From Akkermansiaceae bacterium (GTDB lineage Bacteria > Verrucomicrobiota > Verrucomicrobiia > Verrucomicrobiales > Akkermansiaceae), in assembly GCA_014379305.1 (NCBI GenBank), contig JACMMB010000091.1, forward strand, positions 1 through 6,167: a stretch of 6,167 bases of DNA, in the 5' to 3' direction. Positions 1 through 5,666 of this stretch are shown here, piece by piece (the first letter of the stretch is position 1; each line of letters begins with the position of its first letter). The position numbers and the translations under genes were made by a program. Below the pieces are notes generated by a model that saw only the letters and a program-made list of their open reading frames with translations, ran no database searches and was not told the DNA's origin.

Positions 1-68
1 CTTCATTCAAGCAAGCCTGGCGCGACTGGGCAATCTCTCTTCCGCCTCAAGTCGAGCGGAATGAACAC

Positions 69-97
69 AAAAAAAGGCAGAGCTTGCGGCCCCGCCT
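69..97 (-). terminator. Intrinsic terminator on the minus strand
   Basis: Read on the minus strand, AGGCGGGGC (97-89) pairs with GCTCTGCCT (83-75) across a five-base loop CGCAA. This gives nine pairs, two of them G-U wobbles, and a run of T continues immediately to base 69. On the plus strand the two wobbles become A-C mismatches and the T run is poor, so the element is oriented for minus-strand transcription. It lies about 120 bases beyond the stop of the minus-strand gene at 219 and is its likely terminator, which also supports that gene being transcribed. Confidence 0.75.
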
Positions 98-140
98 GTT
101 TGGTTATGGTGTGCTAAATGTTTCCTGGCTGGTGAGGCGG

Positions 141-172
141 CATCGGCAGAAGCTCATGGGATTCTGCCGATG
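141..172 (-). terminator. Perfect 11-bp inverted repeat after the minus-strand gene
   Basis: CATCGGCAGAA (141-151) and TTCTGCCGATG (162-172) are exact reverse complements around a ten-base spacer. The hairpin starts 47 bases after the minus-strand stop codon and precedes the T-tailed terminator at 97-69. It has no T run on either strand, so it may be a 3'-end stabilising stem, a first weak terminator, or a protein-binding palindrome. The strand is assigned by context only, since a perfect stem forms equally on both. Confidence 0.5.
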
Positions 173-218
173 TCACATCATTGGGGATTCATTTTTGCCA
201 TCGATTCGGGTTGTATTT

Positions 219-602
219 TCAAAGGCGGAACTGCCATAGGCCTTCCGTCTCACGATCACGCCATGCGGGCCGACGGGATATCGGATCCTGCAGGATGCGG
301 ATGGCTTTGCGACCCCCGGCGAAGAGGAACGATTCGCAATCGATCACTACGACATCGAGACCCATGTAATAGGTGTCGTTGAGGGTGGTGACGGATTCCG
401 CTCCGAATACTTCGGCGAGGTGTAATTGCAGCAGATGGGCTTCTTTTCTGCCGAGGAATAGGAATGCGGGGGTCTCGGAGTGGTCGCTTTTCGAGCGAAC
501 CAATCCGGCGACAGCCTCCGCATCCCACGAGTCTGACATGGTCAGATCCGGTGTAACCGTCGCAACGTCAGGCAACGGGGTATGGTGGTGTTTGATATTC
601 AT
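219..602 (-). CDS. Small conserved-looking protein of unknown function
   Basis: I do not recognise this 127-residue protein and assign no function. It has the texture of a real soluble alpha/beta protein. A polar, His-rich start (IKHHHTP) leads into a hydrophobic strand (PAFLFLGRKEAHLL), a helix (LQLHLAEVFG), a second strand (YYMGLDVVVIDCESFL), then GGRKAIRILQDP and a charged tail ending LWQFRL. There is no signal peptide or membrane segment, so it is probably cytoplasmic. I chose the ATG at 602; an in-frame TTG at 617 would add five residues, and an internal ATG (MSDSW, residue 22 of this version) would shorten it to about 106. No ribosome-binding site separates these choices. It stands alone, divergent from the secretion/Ton operon, and is followed by two hairpins, one a good minus-strand terminator. 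Overlapping plus-strand frames read like translation noise. Confidence 0.6.
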   Translation of the reverse strand: MNIKHHHTPLPDVATVTPDLTMSDSWDAEAVAGLVRSKSDHSETPAFLFLGRKEAHLLQLHLAEVFGAESVTTLNDTYYMGLDVVVIDCESFLFAGGRKAIRILQDPISRRPAWRDRETEGLWQFRL

Positions 603-713
603 ATTTGATGAGAACAATACTCATGATTTGTTAAGCATCTGGTATGCCATGGGCCGATAGTGCTCCGCTTCTGGCTTCCGGCTGCTTTTACGGGGCGGCA
701 TTTTGCTGTCTTT

Positions 714-736
714 CATTTCCTGGAAACCTGGAAATG
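714..736. promoter_or_regulatory. Inverted repeat with tandem CCTGGAAA, possible operator
   Basis: CATTTCC (714-720) and GGAAATG (730-736) are exact reverse complements. Between and across them the octamer CCTGGAAA occurs twice head to tail (719-726 and 727-734), and TTTCCTGGAAA (716-726) is itself a palindrome. The site sits in the divergent intergenic region about 115 bases upstream of the minus-strand start, downstream of the minus-strand TATAAT box. It could be an operator or a 5'-UTR stem for that gene. No regulator family is assigned. Confidence 0.3.
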
Positions 737-774
737 TATATCCAGCAAAGATCGCTTCCGCATTGTTAGTTGAA

Positions 775-780
775 ATTATA
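775..780 (-). promoter_or_regulatory. Candidate -10 box for the minus-strand gene
   Basis: On the minus strand bases 780 to 775 read TATAAT, a perfect sigma-70 -10 hexamer. The expected -35 position (about 797-803) holds only a poor match. A transcript from here would have a 5' leader of about 165 bases before the ATG at 602. The box lies inside an imperfect dyad, GTTAG (765-769) and CTAAC (786-790). On the plus strand the same place offers TATAAC (777-782), also without a good -35. Confidence 0.3.
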
Positions 781-806
781 ACTCGCTAACAGGCGACGAA
801 AGGGTA

Positions 807-822
807 GTGACGGTCGTGTCAC
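807..822. promoter_or_regulatory. Dyad GTGAC-N6-GTCAC, candidate operator (upstream copy)
   Basis: GTGAC (807-811) and GTCAC (818-822) form a perfect five-base dyad around GGTCGT. A second, near-identical dyad lies 72 bases downstream at 879-894. The right arm abuts CATAAT (822-827), a five-of-six match to a -10 box, so a bound regulator here could control a promoter for the five-gene operon, although no convincing -35 is visible. The arms resemble CRP/FNR half-sites (TGTGA/TCACA), but the spacing is two bases too long for that family. Confidence 0.4.
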
Positions 823-878
823 ATAATGATCAAGATCCCCACCATTTACGGCTGTATTGGCAAAACCTGATATTCTTT

Positions 879-894
879 GTGACAAGTTCGCCAC
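879..894. promoter_or_regulatory. Dyad GTGAC-N6-GCCAC, candidate operator (downstream copy)
   Basis: GTGAC (879-883) and GCCAC (890-894), separated by AAGTTC, repeat the pattern at 807-822 with one arm mismatch. Both copies share the left arm, the six-base spacer length and a following AT. The 72-bp start-to-start distance is close to seven helical turns, which would put two bound dimers on roughly the same face of the DNA. The site is 85 bases before the secretion-gene start. The regulator is unknown. Confidence 0.4.
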
Positions 895-925
895 ATTTAA
901 CAACTTGAGCCACTGGAGTCGGCAA

Positions 926-971
926 AAGAGCTTACGCGCAGTCTTCGGGCAAGGCTGCTCTTCCCGTTTTT
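926..971 (+). terminator. Terminator-like hairpin in the operon leader, possible attenuator
   Basis: CGGG plus AAG (946-949, 951-953, one bulged C) pairs with CTTCCCG (960-966) around a six-base loop, followed directly by five T (967-971). This is a seven-pair intrinsic-terminator shape ending eight bases before the ATG at 979. An alternative fold uses the same bases: AAGAGC (926-931) with GCTCTT (957-962), stacked on AGTCTT (940-945) with AAGGCT (951-956). The two folds exclude each other, as in a transcription attenuator. The gene is therefore either attenuated in its leader or this is coincidental structure in a short T-rich stretch. Confidence 0.35.
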
Positions 972-978
972 GTCACGG

Positions 979-2604
979 ATGTCTTTAAAAACGTCAGCAC
1001 CCTTCGCTATCAGCCCTGGATTCATTTCGAAGTCCTTGGCAGTTGCTCTCGTATGTTTGGCTAATACCAATGCCGAAGCCCCTCCTGACGCTTCGCCAAG
1101 TCCGGAGAACCCTCTCTTTTACATTCAGGAGTATCGTGTCAAAGGGGCTACAAAACTATCTGCCTTAGACGTGGAAAAAGCAGTTTACCCCTATCTGGGG
1201 CCGGGGCGAACTGCGGAGGATGTGGAACAGGCTCGCCTTGCGCTGGAAAAATCATTCCACGATAGCGGCTATCAAACCGTCTCGGTCCTTATCCCACAAC
1301 AAGACCCTCGTTATGGGATCATAACTCTGGAAATTGTGGAAGGAACAGTCGGCAGATTGAGAGTCAACGGCTCAAAATGGCACCTTCCCAGCAAAATCAA
1401 GGCTGCCGCACCCTCCATGGCCGAGGGTGGCGTTCCAAACATGAATGATATCCAGCGGGAAATCCTTGCCCTCAATAGACTCTCGGATCGAAAGGTAATC
1501 CCGGAACTGAAAGCGGGAGCGCAACCGGGCACTTTCGATATCGATCTCAATGTGGAGGATAAAATGCCGCTTCACGGTTCAATCGAAGCCAACAACCGCT
1601 TCAGTCCCAATACCACTGAAACACGACTGAATGCGGCAATATCCTACGCCAACCTATTCCAGCTGGGCCACACCCTTGGCTTCAGCGGCCAGGTCGCTCC
1701 GGAAAACACCGATGATGCCCTCGTTTATTCCGGTTATTACCTTGCCAGGGTTTCGGACAAGTTGAGCCTGCTTTTCTCCGCCGTTAAACAGGACAGCAAT
1801 GTCTCAACTCTCGGCGGTGGCTCGGTCGTCGGCCGCGGTGATATTCTCAGTCTGCGCGGCTTATTCGACATGCCATCCGCAGACGGTTTCTTCCAATCTC
1901 TCAGCATCGGAATCGACCGCAAGGATTTCGGTGAAGATCTCAATGTCGCCACCGACACCATTTCCTCGCCGATTGAATATTATCCGATCAGCGCCAACTA
2001 CGGCGCAACCTGGTTGCATGGAAAAACCGCGTTTACAGAACTCAATTCCAGCCTGGTATTCAATCTGCGCGGGATGGGCAGCGACGCCGCCGATTACAAC
2101 AACAAGCGCTTCAAGTCGGATGGCTCTTTCATCATTCTGAAAAGCGATGTCTCCCATACCAGGGACCTCACTTCCGGCGCCCAACTTTACGGGAAAATTC
2201 AAGGACAGATAGCCAACAAAGCCATCATCAACACTGAACAGTTCAGCGGCGGCGGGCTCTCTACAACCCGTGGCTACCTGGAGAGCACCGCCTTGGGTGA
2301 TAACGCCATCTTTGCCACTGCGGAGTACCGCACCGCCTCTGTTTTTGGAAAATCCGCGGAGGATGCCGACCGCCCGGATGAATGGCGCTTCCATCTATTC
2401 GCTGACGCAGGCATCCTCGGCATCTACGACGCGCTTCCCGGCCAACGCGTGACGAACACTCTCTACAGCGTTGGCATAGGCAGCCGCCTCCGTTACCGGA
2501 AAATCTACCAGTCATCCGTCGATCTTGCCTTCCCGCTGAACGACGTCCCACCAGTCGATCAAGGTGACATCCGTGTCACATTTCGCGGCTGGGTTGAGTT
2601 TTGA
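979..2604 (+). CDS. TpsB-type outer-membrane transporter (ShlB/FhaC/HecB family)
   Basis: A 541-residue protein of the Omp85-related TpsB family, which moves a TpsA exoprotein through the outer membrane in two-partner (type Vb) secretion. Residues 1 to about 34 look like a signal peptide (hydrophobic SLAVALVCLA, small residues NAEA). Two POTRA domains follow at about 47-122 (YIQEYRVKGATKL to LEIVEGTVG) and 123-194 (LRVNG to DIDLNVEDK). The 16-strand barrel occupies about 198-541. It contains the conserved L6-loop motif TTRGY at 429-433, after GGGLS, and ends in FRGWVEF with a C-terminal Phe, the usual outer-membrane assembly signal. The length matches FhaC (about 554). Only about a dozen residues separate the predicted cleavage site from POTRA1, so the N-terminal plug helix of FhaC seems to be absent. 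I chose ATG 979 over an in-frame TTG at 970; neither has a Shine-Dalgarno sequence. No TpsA gene is in the window. It is the first gene of the operon, with the next start 29 bases after its stop. Confidence 0.9.
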   Translation: MSLKTSAPFAISPGFISKSLAVALVCLANTNAEAPPDASPSPENPLFYIQEYRVKGATKLSALDVEKAVYPYLGPGRTAEDVEQARLALEKSFHDSGYQTVSVLIPQQDPRYGIITLEIVEGTVGRLRVNGSKWHLPSKIKAAAPSMAEGGVPNMNDIQREILALNRLSDRKVIPELKAGAQPGTFDIDLNVEDKMPLHGSIEANNRFSPNTTETRLNAAISYANLFQLGHTLGFSGQVAPENTDDALVYSGYYLARVSDKLSLLFSAVKQDSNVSTLGGGSVVGRGDILSLRGLFDMPSADGFFQSLSIGIDRKDFGEDLNVATDTISSPIEYYPISANYGATWLHGKTAFTELNSSLVFNLRGMGSDAADYNNKRFKSDGSFIILKSDVSHTRDLTSGAQLYGKIQGQIANKAIINTEQFSGGGLSTTRGYLESTALGDNAIFATAEYRTASVFGKSAEDADRPDEWRFHLFADAGILGIYDALPGQRVTNTLYSVGIGSRLRYRKIYQSSVDLAFPLNDVPPVDQGDIRVTFRGWVEF

Positions 2605-2633
2605 AAAATCGAAATACTTACCAAAAGAATAAA

Positions 2634-4517
2634 ATGCTCCGCCTCATCATCTCCATCTTCATCAGTGCAATTGTTCCGCTGGCCGCCAAAGCTCCGGAAG
2701 GATGGTGGAACGCCGCTTGGGCCCAGCGCCAGAATATCACGATTGATGCAAGTGCCGAAGCTGCGAACCTTGGTGACAATCTCACCGATACCACCGTGCT
2801 GGTCAGGCTTCATGATGGAAACTTCCAATTTACCGGCGCGGCAGAAGGCGGGGCCGACCTTCGGTTCGTTTCAGCTGATGGAAAAACCGTTTATCCCCAT
2901 CAGATCGAGCGCTTTGACAATCTCATCAACGAAGGTTTCGTCTGGGTCAAAATCCCGAGCCTGAAGGCGGGTGAGAAAACCAGCATGAATCTGTATTACG
3001 GGGGTTCGGAAGGCACCGGTGCCTCGCTACCCGCGGATGCTTATGATTCAAACACCTCCCTGGCTCTGCAGTTCGGCCAGACCGGAGAGAATTTTACCGA
3101 TGCCACCAAAAACGCGAACAACTCCGCCAATCCCGGAGTCACCTCGGACGGCGGCGTTATCGGCAGCAGCCTCCGGCTGCTTGATACTCCGCTTGTGATT
3201 CCAGCCTCCCCAACCCTCGATTGGAAAAGCGGCCAGGAACTGACCCTGTCAGCATGGGTGCGACCCGCCGCCCTCCAAAACAACGCTGTCATTTTCTCGA
3301 AATCCCTTGCCGATACTTCCGTCAGACTGCTCCTCAACCAAGGCGTTCCCACCATCCAGGTTGGTAACATTGTTTCCCCTGCGGGCGAGGCTATTCCCGC
3401 TTCCGTGTGGACACATCTGGCGTTCACCGCCGCAGACGGAAAAATCCAGCTATATGTAAACGGCCTCCCAACCACCAGCATCACAGCCACCCTTCCGGAT
3501 CTCTCCGCTCCCTCGATCCTCGGTGGCCTCGCAGACGGAATCCCGGATGCCGGAACGGAAAAATACAATGGTGAGCTGGATTCACTCATCATTTCAAATA
3601 TCGCCCGCCCGGCCTCCTGGCTGAAACTCGCGGCAATCAGCCAAGGCACCACCGACGTTGCCCAGCGCACGCTTTTCCTCGCGCAGGCGGAGTCCTCTGG
3701 CGGTGAAGCAGGCGGTCATGGCGGCGGCGGTGCCATGGAGCACATTGCCCTGTTCGGCGACATTGCCAACAACATGATGTTCGACGGCTGGATCGCCATT
3801 GGCGTATGCTTGGTCATGATTATCGTCGGTTGGACTGTCGCCATTCAGAAATTCAACTACCTCAACAAAATTCAAAAAGCTTCCGAACTCTTTCTCAAAA
3901 AATGGAAGGGCGTTTCCGGGGATCTAACCGCTATCGATCACGAAGACTCTTCAAGCATAAACAGCTTCGGCGGAACAGCTGATGCCCGCAGCCAATCGAT
4001 TATCAAACACTCGCCCCTCTACCACATATACCATATCGGCTCGGAGGAAATCTCGAACCGACTCGCGCGCGGTGACAGCCGTAAAGTCGGCCTGTCCCGC
4101 CGTTCCATCATCGCCATCCGTGCCGCGCTCGATGGCGGTCTTGTCCACGAAACCCATCGCCTTACCAAAGGCCTTATTTTCCTAACCATCAGCATCGCCG
4201 GCGGCCCGTATGTCGGACTCCTCGGTACCGTCGTCGGAGTGATGATCACCTTCGCCATCATCGCGAAAAGCGGTGAGGTCGATGTTAACTCCATCGCCCC
4301 GGGCATTGCCTCCGCTCTGCTTGCCACCGTCGCCGGCCTGATCGTCGCCATTCCCTCCCTCTTCATCTACTCTTATCTGAATAGCCGGATTAAGGAAACC
4401 ACCAGCAGCATGCAGGTCTTCATCGATGAATTTGTTTCTAAAATGGCTGAGTTTTATCCTCCGGTGGGCAAGTCGCCGACTCGCTCGAAGATTTCCAACA
4501 ACGATGAAGCCGCCTGA
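2634..4517 (+). CDS. DUF2341-LamG-MotA/TolQ/ExbB fusion proton channel
   Basis: A 627-residue fusion. Residues 1-20 are a signal peptide (IISIFISAIVPLAAKA). DUF2341 spans about 24-124, starting at WWNAAWAQRQ and ending near MNLYYGG. A LamG/concanavalin-like lectin fold spans about 140-325 (LTLSAWVRP, WTHLAFTAADGKIQLYVNG, GELDSLIISN). A Gly-rich linker (354-367) leads to the ExbB-type channel: TM1 about 386-404, a cytoplasmic loop, TM2 about 513-543 with VGLLGTVVGVMITF, and TM3 about 557-582 with GIASALLATVAGL. T532 and T565 match the pore threonines T148 and T181 of E. coli ExbB, but the TM3 Glu (E176 in E. coli) is Ser560 here. The N-out, C-in topology places DUF2341 and LamG in the periplasm. 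With ExbD and TonB next door it should form a proton-driven motor; the lectin-like part may sense or bind glycan (inference). A TTG at 2601 overlapping the previous stop (TTGA) would add 11 basic residues; I prefer the ATG at 2634. Confidence 0.9.
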   Translation: MLRLIISIFISAIVPLAAKAPEGWWNAAWAQRQNITIDASAEAANLGDNLTDTTVLVRLHDGNFQFTGAAEGGADLRFVSADGKTVYPHQIERFDNLINEGFVWVKIPSLKAGEKTSMNLYYGGSEGTGASLPADAYDSNTSLALQFGQTGENFTDATKNANNSANPGVTSDGGVIGSSLRLLDTPLVIPASPTLDWKSGQELTLSAWVRPAALQNNAVIFSKSLADTSVRLLLNQGVPTIQVGNIVSPAGEAIPASVWTHLAFTAADGKIQLYVNGLPTTSITATLPDLSAPSILGGLADGIPDAGTEKYNGELDSLIISNIARPASWLKLAAISQGTTDVAQRTLFLAQAESSGGEAGGHGGGGAMEHIALFGDIANNMMFDGWIAIGVCLVMIIVGWTVAIQKFNYLNKIQKASELFLKKWKGVSGDLTAIDHEDSSSINSFGGTADARSQSIIKHSPLYHIYHIGSEEISNRLARGDSRKVGLSRRSIIAIRAALDGGLVHETHRLTKGLIFLTISIAGGPYVGLLGTVVGVMITFAIIAKSGEVDVNSIAPGIASALLATVAGLIVAIPSLFIYSYLNSRIKETTSSMQVFIDEFVSKMAEFYPPVGKSPTRSKISNNDEAA

Positions 4518-4522
4518 CCGAC

Positions 4523-4924
4523 ATGGCCTCCGCAGACGACAACTACGACGACATTAACGTCACTCCGATGGTGGACCTCTATTTGGTTCTGCTGCTGATT
4601 TTCATCATCATGACCACCGCTGGCGTGCAAGGCGTCAAGGTGGATCTTCCCCGCGCCAGCAAAAGCAGCGTTGCCGATCTCGGCGCTCCCAAGATGCAGG
4701 CCATCACCATCAGCAACGAAGGCAAGATCGCCCTCAACACACTTCCGGTAACCCTCGCAGAGCTGGAAAGCAAACTCGGCACCATCAAAGCCGCAACCCC
4801 GGATGTCCCGGTAGTTGTCCGCGGCGATCGCGCCACCCAATACCAAGGCATCATGGACGTCCTGGATGTTCTTGGACGTCTCCAGATCGATAAAATCGGC
4901 CTGGCGACCCAGCCAGCCAAATAA
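4523..4924 (+). CDS. exbD: ExbD/TolR-family biopolymer transport protein
   Basis: A 133-residue inner-membrane protein that partners ExbB in the proton motor energising TonB. A short acidic N-terminus (MASADDNYDD) precedes the hallmark INVTPMVDLYLVLLLIFIIM. Asp18 in the membrane segment (about 17-33) corresponds to the essential proton-carrying Asp25 of E. coli ExbD. The periplasmic domain (about 40-130) has the ExbD/TolR fold pattern: ITISNEGKIALN, then PVVVRGDRATQYQGIMDVLDVL, then DKIGLATQP. The length is normal for the family (about 130-145). It begins five bases after the fused ExbB gene and is followed eight bases later by tonB, so the three are surely co-transcribed. There is no Shine-Dalgarno sequence, and translation may rely on coupling to the upstream gene. 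TolR is the alternative name, but the adjacent TonB makes ExbD the better call. Confidence 0.93.
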   Translation: MASADDNYDDINVTPMVDLYLVLLLIFIIMTTAGVQGVKVDLPRASKSSVADLGAPKMQAITISNEGKIALNTLPVTLAELESKLGTIKAATPDVPVVVRGDRATQYQGIMDVLDVLGRLQIDKIGLATQPAK

Positions 4925-4932
4925 GCAATTTT

Positions 4933-5640
4933 ATGTCTTCCGAAGATTACGACTACGAAAACGAAGGCCGCACAAAACGGCGGATTATCACTGGCTTGGT
5001 AGCCACGGTGGTGGTCGGCGGGATCGCCTCCTTTTTCGTATTTTCCGATCACACTCCTTCGGCACCAAGAGGGAAGGCCCCGGAAATAGTAACCATCACC
5101 TTGCCCCCACCACCCCCGCCGCCACCCCCGCCGCCGCCGCCTCCAAAAATTGAACCTCCACCTGAGCCGGAGGAGCAGGAAATGATTGAACAAGAACCTG
5201 TGGCACAGGAAGAACCGCCTCCAGCGGAAGCTCCTGCAGAAGCCCCTTCACCGGATCTCGGCACCGGCCTCGTCGGTGATGGCCCCAATGGCTTCGGTCT
5301 CACCGCAGGCGGAGGAAACGGCAATGGCGGACGCGGCTCGATTGGCGGCGGCAGAGGTGCGAGCAAATACGGATGGTATGCAGCGAAAGTCCAGAACTCC
5401 ATTACCCAAGCCCTTCGCAGCAACTCAGCCACCCGGGGAGCCACATTTACACTCAACGTGAAAATCTGGACTGACCGCTCCGGACGCATCACCCGTGCCC
5501 AGCTCATTGGCTCCACCGGCAAGTCGGATATCGACCAGATCATCCGCAACCAAATCCTCACTGGACTCCAACTCCCGGATCCTCCCCCGGCCGACATGCC
5601 CATGCCCATCAACCTCCGCATGACCGCACGCAAACCTTGA
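4933..5640 (+). CDS. tonB: TonB-family energy transducer with long proline run
   Basis: A 235-residue protein that should carry the motion of the ExbB/ExbD motor across the periplasm to an outer-membrane partner. The N-terminus is cytoplasmic (basic RTKRR at 13-17), with one membrane anchor at about 18-37. The periplasmic spacer holds 14 consecutive prolines (58-71), a Pro/Glu-rich part to about 107 and a Gly-rich part at 110-143. The C-terminal domain (about 145-233) starts YGWYAAKVQNSITQAL, continues TFTLNVKIWTDRSGRITRAQLIGSTG and ends PMPINLRMTARKP. The usual TonB YP motif before the first helix is replaced by YGWY, as in the TolA-like/TonB_2 branch. Its job with the upstream fused ExbB and ExbD is clear from context; its outer-membrane client is not. 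The TpsB barrel and the porin in the operon are the nearest candidates (inference). No Shine-Dalgarno sequence is visible before the ATG. Confidence 0.88.
   Translation: MSSEDYDYENEGRTKRRIITGLVATVVVGGIASFFVFSDHTPSAPRGKAPEIVTITLPPPPPPPPPPPPPPKIEPPPEPEEQEMIEQEPVAQEEPPPAEAPAEAPSPDLGTGLVGDGPNGFGLTAGGGNGNGGRGSIGGGRGASKYGWYAAKVQNSITQALRSNSATRGATFTLNVKIWTDRSGRITRAQLIGSTGKSDIDQIIRNQILTGLQLPDPPPADMPMPINLRMTARKP
5104..5145 (+). repeat. CCN tandem codon repeat encoding 14 prolines
   Basis: Fourteen consecutive CCN codons (a mix of CCC, CCA, CCG and CCT) lie inside tonB and encode the rigid polyproline segment of the periplasmic spacer. The codon mixture means it is a protein-level repeat more than a pure nucleotide microsatellite, though the CCG CCG CCG CCG core could slip in replication. 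On the opposite strand it produces a long poly-Gly shadow frame, which is not a gene. Confidence 0.85.
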
Positions 5641-5666
5641 ATTTCAACATTTTCACACCACGCAAA

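Larger units (their letters stand above)
1..218. other. Left-edge region, mostly non-coding; possible tail of a plus-strand gene
   Basis: I see no complete gene here. A plus-strand frame open from base 2 ends at a TGA at 62-64 and reads FIQASLARLGNLSSASSRAE, which could be the C-terminus of a gene entering from the left and converging on the minus-strand gene to the right. Another plus frame is open from 3 to 239 but runs across both hairpins and reads unlike a conserved protein. All three minus frames hit stops near the left edge. The firm content is two hairpins, listed separately. Whether the edge is coding cannot be decided without flanking sequence. Confidence 0.3.

Noticed and set aside
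170..660. Overlapping plus-strand frames at 170-382, 181-369 and 373-660
   Set aside because: Their translations are rich in Arg, Cys, His and Ser without any pattern, they overlap the more protein-like minus-strand gene, and the first begins inside the hairpin at 141-172.
826..870. A 14-codon frame (MIKIPTIYGCIGKT) that could be a leader peptide for an attenuator
   Set aside because: No ribosome-binding site, no run of regulatory codons for one amino acid, and its ATG overlaps the only plausible -10 box, so it may not be transcribed from its start.
807..894. CRP/FNR binding sites
   Set aside because: Half-sites look like TGTGA/TCACA, but the arm spacing is eight, not six, for the canonical pattern in both copies, so I list them only as dyads for an unknown regulator.
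1030..1080. Lipoprotein signal in the TpsB N-terminus (Cys at residue 26)
   Set aside because: The residues before the Cys (ALV) do not fit a lipobox, which needs a small residue at -1, and TpsB barrels are not lipoproteins.
1861..2394. Minus-strand frame of 177 codons inside the TpsB gene
   Set aside because: The plus frame has a full-length TpsB with POTRA and barrel motifs. The opposite frame has no start signal or recognisable domain and reflects GC-rich codon structure.
5104..5145. CRISPR or other nucleotide repeat array
   Set aside because: The repeat is in frame, uses mixed proline codons and lies in the expected proline-rich spacer of TonB; there are no spacers.
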